NCBI GenBank assembly: GCA_041753515.1
Contig: JBGSUE010000004.1
Span: 1-10,761, forward strand
Length of the DNA: 10,761 nucleotides
Source of the DNA: JBGSUE01 sp041753515
GTDB taxonomy: Bacteria > Patescibacteriota > Microgenomatia > UBA10105 > UBA927
Reading direction: 5' to 3'
Below, piece by piece: positions 1 through 4,195 of this stretch. The notes under the pieces were generated by a model that was given only the letters and a program-made list of their open reading frames with translations, was not told the DNA's origin and did no database searches. Numbering within the stretch: position 1 is the stretch's first letter; each line of letters starts with the position of its first letter. The translations under genes and the position numbers were made by a program.

Positions 1-1
1 T

Positions 2-232
2 TGTGATGATTGCACATTGAAAGAACTTCAATCAAATAGGTACTTATCAGCCTGGAATCCGACGTATGACTTTCAGACTGATAAGTACCTTGGGCAGGAC
101 GGCTTATCTGCGGGATGCGACTCATCACCAATTCCCAACAACACGGATGAACAACTGTACCATGCGTTTTACCAAAGACTGATGTTTCTGGGCAAAACAG
201 AAGAAGGTACAGGAAAAACAATGAAGTCTTGA
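2..232 (+). CDS. 3' end of an unknown protein (partial at the left edge)
   Basis: The frame is open from the window edge and ends in TGA at 230-232, so this is most likely the C-terminal 76 residues of a longer protein. A TTG at 17 could act as a start, but it has no ribosome-binding site and the reading frame continues upstream of it. The visible piece begins with a CDDC pair of cysteines, is polar and rich in Asn, Gln, Tyr and Asp, and shows no membrane segment. I do not recognise a family. A 13-bp perfect inverted repeat lies inside it (38-50 with 78-90), which is unusual for coding DNA. The short length leaves some doubt that it is coding. Confidence 0.5.
   Translation, partial: CDDCTLKELQSNRYLSAWNPTYDFQTDKYLGQDGLSAGCDSSPIPNNTDEQLYHAFYQRLMFLGKTEEGTGKTMKS
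38..90. repeat. 13-bp perfect inverted repeat, 27-nt loop
   Basis: AGGTACTTATCAG at 38-50 is exactly complementary to CTGATAAGTACCT at 78-90. The arms fall inside the partial reading frame. In RNA this would form a stable stem; no T-run follows it, so it is not a standard terminator. Confidence 0.7.
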
Positions 233-318
233 ACATCGAAATGAACACAATACAAGACGGATCACCGGGAGTGTCAGATGGCACATTCAGTGCGTAACCG
301 GGTTCCAACACCATAGCA

Positions 319-348
319 GATCCTTCACGGGTCCCTGTCGGATTTTTT
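319..348 (+). terminator. Possible intrinsic terminator
   Basis: An imperfect stem (ATCC 320-323 with GGAT 340-343, plus an inner ACGG/CTGT stem) is followed directly by six T at 343-348. It would end transcription from the upstream partial gene before the next ribosome-binding site at 361. The stem is interrupted, so the call is tentative. Confidence 0.35.
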
Positions 349-360
349 CCCAACATCCTA

Positions 361-366
361 CAGGAG
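361..366 (+). promoter_or_regulatory. Shine-Dalgarno site for the gene at 375
   Basis: CAGGAG ends 8 bases before the ATG at 375. It fixes that start and shows that this genome uses canonical ribosome binding for some genes, in contrast to the SD-less starts at 1887, 2260, 6728 and 9024. Confidence 0.7.
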
Positions 367-374
367 CGTACAAA

Positions 375-824
375 ATGACCAATATTTTGAAAAGAGTCAG
401 TATCCCTCTGGCGGCGGCTTTTGTGCTGATCTTCTTCATCAGCCACATGTTCTCCCCCGCCGGACAACAGATGAGCCAGCAGGCCGCATCAGGCATTTCC
501 AATGCGATTGACAATTCCAGACCGCTTGCATCATCTGCAGCAGACCAGGGCTGGAATTATGTGATTGCCGAAGGTTATGCCGGAGGAAACGTCACATTCG
601 GGCGTCATCGCTTCGATTGCGGAGACGGAAACATCAAATTCACGTTTATGTTTAATGATTGGTCTACCGATTCCGTTTCCCTTCCGGGTGAATGTCCAAA
701 AGACAACAAAGGCCTGATTGATTCCCTTGAAAAACTCTACAAGGAGGCAAAAAGTCTGAAAAAATCCTGGACAGGAAGACTCTGGGATGAGATTCAGACT
801 TTCGAACGATTGCTTCCACACTGA
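375..824 (+). CDS. Small membrane-anchored protein, function unknown
   Basis: The product is 149 aa. Residues about 9-26 form one hydrophobic segment after a short Lys/Arg-bearing N-terminus, so the protein is probably anchored in the membrane with the rest outside. No clear signal-peptidase site follows the helix. A Ser/Ala/Gln-rich stretch (about 28-57) links to a small domain of about 90 residues with two cysteines, C82 and C107, that could form a disulfide. The C-terminus is basic and helical. The start is supported by the SD at 361-366. The gene is convergent with the hydrolase on the other strand, and an 18-bp hairpin (836-890) lies between them. I recognise no family; the single-anchor design is common among Patescibacteria hypothetical proteins. 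Confidence 0.75.
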   Translation: MTNILKRVSIPLAAAFVLIFFISHMFSPAGQQMSQQAASGISNAIDNSRPLASSAADQGWNYVIAEGYAGGNVTFGRHRFDCGDGNIKFTFMFNDWSTDSVSLPGECPKDNKGLIDSLEKLYKEAKSLKKSWTGRLWDEIQTFERLLPH

Positions 825-835
825 TTGAGGTTCTC

Positions 836-890
836 ATCCTGTGGCTCGTTGGGGAATCTGCCCTTCGTTACGCCCAATGAGTCACAGGAT
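836..890. terminator. Long hairpin at a convergent gene junction, probably a bidirectional terminator
   Basis: 836-853 pairs with 873-890 along 18 bp, with G-T pairs at only two positions when read on the plus strand, around a 19-nt loop. It fills the gap between two convergent stop codons (824 and 898). There is no T-run on either side, so termination would rest on the stem alone. It could instead be a REP-like element or an mRNA 3'-end stabiliser. Confidence 0.55.
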
Positions 891-897
891 TGAATCT

Positions 898-1887
898 TTA
901 TTGTAATTCTACAAACGACCGGAAAAACTCCATATCCTTCTCTACCACCGTATCCCAGGATCCATTCATATCATGATCCGCGCCGGGATAGACATAATAT
1001 GTGACATCTTTATCAAGTTCACGAAGTTGGGATACAAATCCGTCCGTCCACGTCTGAAGAATTGCATCATCCATACTTCCCTGATGGATAAGCATCGGAG
1101 TGTCAATCCGGTCAAGATACTGTGTGAGACTGTATTTATCAGTATCGTACAGGATTTCAAATTTTGATAATTCTTTCCTCAAATATTTTCCTCCGTCATC
1201 CGCCTCATCCGTGTAATATAAAATGGAATACGGGAACGGCTTCGTCACCGGCGCCCAAAACGTAGCTGCTTTGGGACAAAAATCTGTACACATTTCCAAT
1301 ACCGTCAGTCCAATATGTCCACCATTTGAGTGACCCCATAAAAAAACGTTTGTATCTGCTTGTGGAACGGACGGCACAGCTGCGAGAAGATTCATGGCTA
1401 CGACATACGTGGAAAACCGGTCTTCAAAAATATCACCGCCGGAGGCATCCGATCCTCCATACCCCAAAAAATCAGGGGCCAATGATATGAATCCATTCGC
1501 TGCATACACTTCAGCGCTGTGTGCCGTCCCCATTCCGCTTTCAAAGATTGTCCGGTCAATATACCCACGAAGCTGGATAATGACGGGATATTTTTCGATC
1601 TCCCCTTTCGGCACATGCGCCAGCCCAGTCGCTTTTTTCCCGTCGCTTATAAACCAAAACGGTCTGACCGTATACGATTCCTCCTCCCGGACCGCTTCTT
1701 CAAACACGATTTCGGCAGAATACGTTCTTTTACTGAGTGCATCAATTGTATACGCGTCCAACGGCCGCGGGACGGGTGTGGGAGAGGGTATCACATCAAC
1801 AGATTTTATCTGAATTTTTGAAAATCCAATGTACCCTATCATTATTCCACACACAATTGCAGAAACAACCAATAAAAACTGCTTCAT
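898..1887 (-). CDS. Membrane-anchored alpha/beta hydrolase (S9/dienelactone-hydrolase-like)
   Basis: The product is 329 aa. Residues about 4-22 are a membrane anchor or uncleaved signal, followed by a Pro-rich linker (IPSPTPVPRP, 33-42), so the enzyme probably acts on the outer face of the membrane. The remainder is an alpha/beta hydrolase: an oxyanion-side strand (PVIIQLRGY, 101-109), the nucleophile elbow GHSNG with S187, the acid in QGSMDD (D273 by analogy with S9 peptidases), and H305 in GADHDM. The triad order is normal. The fold fits prolyl-oligopeptidase-type peptidases or acyl/carboxyl esterases; the substrate cannot be told. No N-terminal beta-propeller is present, which favours an esterase or small peptidase. 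A TATAAT lies 6 bases before the ATG, suggesting a leaderless message. Confidence 0.9.
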   Translation of the reverse strand: MKQFLLVVSAIVCGIMIGYIGFSKIQIKSVDVIPSPTPVPRPLDAYTIDALSKRTYSAEIVFEEAVREEESYTVRPFWFISDGKKATGLAHVPKGEIEKYPVIIQLRGYIDRTIFESGMGTAHSAEVYAANGFISLAPDFLGYGGSDASGGDIFEDRFSTYVVAMNLLAAVPSVPQADTNVFLWGHSNGGHIGLTVLEMCTDFCPKAATFWAPVTKPFPYSILYYTDEADDGGKYLRKELSKFEILYDTDKYSLTQYLDRIDTPMLIHQGSMDDAILQTWTDGFVSQLRELDKDVTYYVYPGADHDMNGSWDTVVEKDMEFFRSFVELQ

Positions 1888-1893
1888 AAACGC

Positions 1894-1899
1894 ATTATA
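1894..1899 (-). promoter_or_regulatory. -10 box of the hydrolase gene (leaderless start)
   Basis: On the minus strand TATAAT is followed by six bases and then the ATG at 1887. Transcription would start at or within a base or two of the ATG. No Shine-Dalgarno is present and no convincing -35 was seen. Confidence 0.55.
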
Positions 1900-1947
1900 T
1901 ATGATAAAATATCATGTGCTGAGATTGATTCAGATTCTATATATAAC

Positions 1948-2054
1948 CGTCATGCTGAACTTGTCCATCGGTAAACTCAGGACCCTGAGCTTGTCGAATG
2001 GATTTCAGCATCTCGTTTTTATCAACTAGATCCCGAACCAAGTTCGGGATGACG
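1948..2054. repeat. Composite REP-like element, 107 bp, nested inverted repeats
   Basis: The ends are inverted: CGTCAT (1948-1953, reading from the second C) and ATGACG (2049-2054). Inside are ATGCTGAA (1952-1959) with TTCAGCAT (2004-2011), TCCAT (1964-1968) with ATGGA (1998-2002), CTCAGG with CCTGAG (1976-1988), and a 9-bp stem ATCCCGAAC (2030-2038) with GTTCGGGAT (2042-2050). TATAA occurs on both outer sides (1942-1946 and 2055-2059), which might be a target duplication or chance in AT-rich DNA. The CCTGAGCTTGTCGAA and ATCCCGAAC words are, from my knowledge, found as dispersed intergenic repeats in environmental bacterial genomes. It lies between a divergent hydrolase gene and tRNA-Thr. Confidence 0.7.
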
Positions 2055-2060
2055 TATAAA

Positions 2061-2132
2061 GCCCAGGTAGTTCAGTGGTAGAACATTTTCTTGGTAAGAA
2101 AAAGGTCGGGGGTCCAATTCCCCCCCTGGGCT
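2061..2132 (+). tRNA. tRNA-Thr (anticodon GGU)
   Basis: The cloverleaf closes fully. The acceptor stem is GCCCAGG (2061-2067) with CCTGGGC (2125-2131), discriminator T2132. The D arm carries TTCAGTGGTAGAA, the anticodon stem is TTTTC/GAAAA around loop TTGGTAA, which reads GGU (Thr, ACC/ACU), and the T arm is GGGGG TCCAATT CCCCC-like. The 3' CCA is not encoded. It sits just upstream of rpmG, a frequent location for tRNA genes in bacteria. Confidence 0.96.
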
Positions 2133-2164
2133 CAAAGTGTGGCAAGATTTTACTGGGATAAGAA

Positions 2165-2225
2165 CAAGAGCCCGGGTCCCCTGCCTGCCGGCAGGCAGGG
2201 ACTCCCGGTCCAGGCTCCACTCTTG
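2165..2225. repeat. GC-rich palindromic element with a perfect 22-bp core
   Basis: 2179-2200 is a perfect 22-bp palindrome built on TGCCTGCCGGCAGGCA. Around it pair GAGCC (2168-2172) with GGCTC (2213-2217) and CAAGAG (2165-2170) with CTCTTG (2220-2225). It could fold as a 61-nt hairpin after tRNA-Thr. No T-run follows, so it is more REP-like than an intrinsic terminator. The rpmG -35 region starts in its right arm. A fragment of the same core, TGCCTGCCGGCA, recurs at 4175-4186. Confidence 0.75.
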
Positions 2226-2251
2226 GAGAAACAGTAAAAACGATATATAAT
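2223..2251 (+). promoter_or_regulatory. Promoter of rpmG
   Basis: TTGGAG (2223-2228), a 17-base spacer, and a perfect TATAAT (2246-2251). Eight bases separate the -10 from the ATG at 2260, giving an almost leaderless message. The stretch TATAATACCAAA is repeated exactly at 4141-4152. Confidence 0.6.
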
Positions 2252-2259
2252 ACCAAAAT

Positions 2260-2433
2260 ATGGCAAAAAAGGAACAGCGGATTGTTTTCGGTTTAGTATG
2301 TTCTGTCTGCAAACGGCAGAATTATGTGAGCGAGCGCAATAAGCTCAATACGACCGAAAAAGTGAAACTGAACAAATACTGCCCTCGTTGCAAAAAGCAT
2401 ACTGAACATAAAGAACTAACCAAGCTGCACTAA
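2260..2433 (+). CDS. rpmG: 50S ribosomal protein L33
   Basis: The product is 57 aa, the normal size for L33, a small basic protein of the large ribosomal subunit near the E site. It begins MAKKEQRIVFGLVC and has two CxxC pairs, C14/C17 (CSVC) and C41/C44 (CPRC), so it is the zinc-ribbon (C+) form. The middle holds the typical NYVSERNK and the end KHTEHKELTKLH, close to the L33 C-terminal signature. The start follows a -10 box by eight bases and has no Shine-Dalgarno. The next gene begins two bases after the stop, so the two are probably co-transcribed. secE, often found after rpmG, is not present here. Confidence 0.95.
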   Translation: MAKKEQRIVFGLVCSVCKRQNYVSERNKLNTTEKVKLNKYCPRCKKHTEHKELTKLH

Positions 2434-2435
2434 AC

Positions 2436-2921
2436 ATGCACCGCAACACCAGGCTTGTCATTTTTTTTCTGGCAATTTTGGCCGGAATTGTCACTGTCGC
2501 CAATCTGAGAAAGACGGAAAACCCCGAACCGCAGGTCCAACAAACATTTCCCACTCCCACGCCAACATCGGATATCTTTGCAGGAGCAGTACGGTATGAC
2601 AGCGATGAATGCGGCATATCACTGGTCTATCCGCGAACCCATGAATTTATGGAAAATCCTGAAGAAGAAGGCGGCGTGCAGTTTATCCGTATGGAACACC
2701 CCACGGAAACCATTACCCTTTCCTGCGCAAAAACCATAAAACCACCGGACGTAACGGCAGATATGACACTCGAGTATACGGCTGCATCCGTGTCCGGCAT
2801 CCTGTACAGGGGCGTCAAAGATGCATTCATATTCACCAATCCTAAAAACAATCTGGAAGTAAAAATCGGCGGTGTCAGCATCCTCTTGAAAAAAGTCCTG
2901 GAAACCCTCATCATAGAATAA
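2436..2921 (+). CDS. Membrane-anchored protein with Pro/Thr linker, function unknown
   Basis: The product is 161 aa. Residues about 7-22 form a membrane anchor after a basic N-terminus, and a Pro/Thr linker follows (FPTPTPTS, 38-45). The exposed domain (about 50-161) starts with DSDECGISLVYP and has a Phe-rich strand pattern; C59 and C98 could pair. This layout, anchor then PTPTP then a small beta-rich domain beginning with a 'GISLVYP' strand, resembles many uncharacterised extracytoplasmic proteins in Microgenomates, but I can name no function. It starts two bases after rpmG and ends three bases before the next start, so it lies inside an operon. Confidence 0.8.
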   Translation: MHRNTRLVIFFLAILAGIVTVANLRKTENPEPQVQQTFPTPTPTSDIFAGAVRYDSDECGISLVYPRTHEFMENPEEEGGVQFIRMEHPTETITLSCAKTIKPPDVTADMTLEYTAASVSGILYRGVKDAFIFTNPKNNLEVKIGGVSILLKKVLETLIIE

Positions 2922-2924
2922 TCT

Positions 2925-3428
2925 ATGACAACCCTTTCCCACACTGCCGCAGGATACCTTATTGCACGGTCTTTTATCCATGCCGGGCTCATACCGCCCG
3001 GTTTTGAAAATCACGCAACGACAATCGCTATACTGGCAGCAAACGCACCGGACGTTGATGCTTTTGCTTTATGGCGCGCATACAAACACAGGGTCGGGTC
3101 CGTCTTTCATGCTCCGCTCTTTTGGGCTCTTATACTTATTCCGTATGCACTCTGGTGGCATATACATTATGATCATATAAAGTATATCTATGCACTTCTT
3201 TCCATCACCGGAATTTTTTCTCATTTTGTGATGGATACAATGGACTTTAGTCCCGGCATTGCCTGGTTCTGGCCACTTTCCAAGCGGCAATTCAGAGTGT
3301 GGAAAAAATATTTACCGGTTCCGACAAATATCCTGACAGGAATTGCGATGTACCGGAAAAACCCAACGCTCATTCTGGAAGCTGTATTATCTGTGGCTAC
3401 CTACTTCGTGATGCGGGGAGGGAGATAA
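2925..3428 (+). CDS. YdjM/DUF457-like integral membrane protein (putative metal-dependent hydrolase)
   Basis: The product is 167 aa with about four hydrophobic segments. The conserved polar pattern of the YdjM (DUF457) family is visible: SHTAAG with H6, APDVDAF with D43 and D45, HR at 55-56, H62 in SVFHAP, and SHFVMDTMD with H100 and D104, followed by a WPLSKRQF motif (116-123) typical of the family. The His/Asp residues suggest a metal site in the membrane; the substrate of the family is not known to me. The gene follows the anchored protein by three bases and is convergent with the receiver gene. A second protein with the same H-x3-D signature is encoded at 7461-7961. Confidence 0.8.
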   Translation: MTTLSHTAAGYLIARSFIHAGLIPPGFENHATTIAILAANAPDVDAFALWRAYKHRVGSVFHAPLFWALILIPYALWWHIHYDHIKYIYALLSITGIFSHFVMDTMDFSPGIAWFWPLSKRQFRVWKKYLPVPTNILTGIAMYRKNPTLILEAVLSVATYFVMRGGR

Positions 3429-3462
3429 AACCCCTTTACCCAGCTGTCCCAAATACCATATC

Positions 3463-3483
3463 CTCCCGCGAAATCCGCGTGAG
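3463..3483. repeat. Small hairpin at a convergent junction
   Basis: CTC-C-CGCG (3463-3470) pairs with CGCG-T-GAG (3476-3483) around AAATC, with one mismatch. It lies between convergent stops at 3428 and 3514. With no T-run, a role as terminator is only possible. Nothing else was seen in 3429-3513. Confidence 0.35.
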
Positions 3484-3513
3484 AAACAGGCATCCGGAAC
3501 AGCCGGGCGAGCA

Positions 3514-4014
3514 CTATTTGACAAGCTCCGAGATGAGTTTGATCCACGTATCATCATCAGCATTTTTTGGCAGCCGCCCCTGTGCGCCGGATTGTTGCGC
3601 CACGTCATCCGTCACTGAATCCGACCAGATGATAACGGGCACACCGGGCCATTTTGTGTTGAACCTCCCCACATATGTATGACCGGGATTGTCTGCGATT
3701 CCGTCGTTGTCCAGAATAATGAGATCCGGTTTAGATTTCTTTGGATATGCCAACGCCTGCTGGACACTTCCGGCTTCCACGATGTTCCATTTCAGGGTAA
3801 ATCGGAATACGAAACCGACGCTCTGGCGCATGGAAGGATTGTCATCAACGATTAGCACGGTCTTGGGTTTAGGTGTTTGGCTGGGTGCCACTGCCGCAAA
3901 AAACCCCAAAATTACGATTCCCAACACCAACCCGTGTACTATGCCGATCCGGACACCGAAAAGATTCAGCATCCATGGTATTGACTGTGCCTTCATAACA
4001 AAAGTATTTTTCAT
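3514..4014 (-). CDS. Membrane-anchored stand-alone response-regulator receiver domain
   Basis: The product is 166 aa from the ATG at 4014, chosen because GGAGG lies five bases upstream; the ATG at 4026 would overlap that site. Residues about 22-43 form one strongly hydrophobic segment, then a short linker (PSQTPKPK) leads to a receiver domain. All key residues are present: acidic pair D57/D58 in LIVDDN, phospho-acceptor D102 in LIILDND, S131 in VIIWSDS, and K150 in RLPK. So phosphotransfer chemistry looks intact. There is no output domain. Receivers are normally soluble, so the anchor is odd. The gene is divergent from a winged-helix regulator that lacks a receiver, with promoters back to back. 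A histidine kinase is not in the window. Confidence 0.88.
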   Translation of the reverse strand: MKNTFVMKAQSIPWMLNLFGVRIGIVHGLVLGIVILGFFAAVAPSQTPKPKTVLIVDDNPSMRQSVGFVFRFTLKWNIVEAGSVQQALAYPKKSKPDLIILDNDGIADNPGHTYVGRFNTKWPGVPVIIWSDSVTDDVAQQSGAQGRLPKNADDDTWIKLISELVK

Positions 4015-4019
4015 GTGTA

Positions 4020-4024
4020 CCTCC
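4020..4024 (-). promoter_or_regulatory. Shine-Dalgarno deciding the receiver start
   Basis: On the minus strand GGAGG is followed by five bases and the ATG at 4014. This selects 4014 over the in-frame ATG at 4026, which itself overlaps the site. Confidence 0.75.
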
Positions 4025-4077
4025 AATATGTCTTGTTTCCCATCACGGCCTGCAAAAGTGCTTGATGAATACTACGG

Positions 4078-4106
4078 GATATACACTTCGAATACTTGAT
4101 TGTCAT
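4078..4106 (-). promoter_or_regulatory. Promoter of the membrane-anchored receiver gene
   Basis: On the minus strand ATGACA (4106-4101), 17 bases, then TATATC (4083-4078). Transcription would begin near 4071, giving a leader of about 57 bases that includes the Shine-Dalgarno. Its -35 is 12 bases from the -35 of the divergent promoter. Confidence 0.5.
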
Positions 4107-4165
4107 AGTCAGGATTATTTGACTTTCTGACAAAAAATACTATAATACCAAATAATTCTGACAAA
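4100..4165. promoter_or_regulatory. Candidate shared operator: repeated TGACA sites
   Basis: TTCTGACAAA occurs twice in direct orientation, at 4125-4134 and 4156-4165, 31 bases apart (about three helical turns), on either side of the plus-strand -10. Inverted copies of the half-site lie upstream: TTGTCA (4100-4105) and GTCA (4108-4111) facing TGAC (4120-4123) and TGAC (4128-4131). OmpR/PhoB-type winged helices typically bind direct repeats, so the adjacent regulator is the natural candidate binder. Binding is inferred, not shown. Confidence 0.45.
4119..4146 (+). promoter_or_regulatory. Strong sigma70-like promoter of the winged-helix regulator
   Basis: TTGACT (4119-4124, five of six matches), 16 bases, and a perfect TATAAT (4141-4146). 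The expected start is near 4153, leaving a leader of about 40 bases before the regulator. The repeats at 4125 and 4156 overlap the spacer and the start region, positions where a bound repressor would block polymerase. Confidence 0.65.
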
Positions 4166-4174
4166 CTATGAAAA

Positions 4175-4186
4175 TGCCTGCCGGCA
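4175..4186. repeat. Fragment of the GC-rich palindrome found at 2179-2200
   Basis: TGCCTGCCGGCA matches 12 bases of the 22-bp palindrome core near tRNA-Thr. It lies in the leader of the regulator gene, just before its start codons. Its symmetric core TGCCGGCA could form a short stem only. Confidence 0.5.
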
Positions 4187-4195
4187 ATAGTGGTT

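Noticed and set aside
241..297. 18-codon frame after the first partial gene
   Set aside because: It is too short, has no Shine-Dalgarno or -10 at a suitable distance, and nothing suggests a leader-peptide role.
1394..1821. Plus-strand frames of 100-139 codons opposite the hydrolase gene
   Set aside because: They are antisense to the triad-bearing alpha/beta hydrolase and have no ribosome-binding site or recognisable domain.
2022..2312. Two minus-strand reading frames of 76-96 codons across tRNA-Thr
   Set aside because: They are the complement of the tRNA and the flanking palindromes; the protein-like motif PRGGIGPPTF is the well-known artefact of translating an antisense tRNA.
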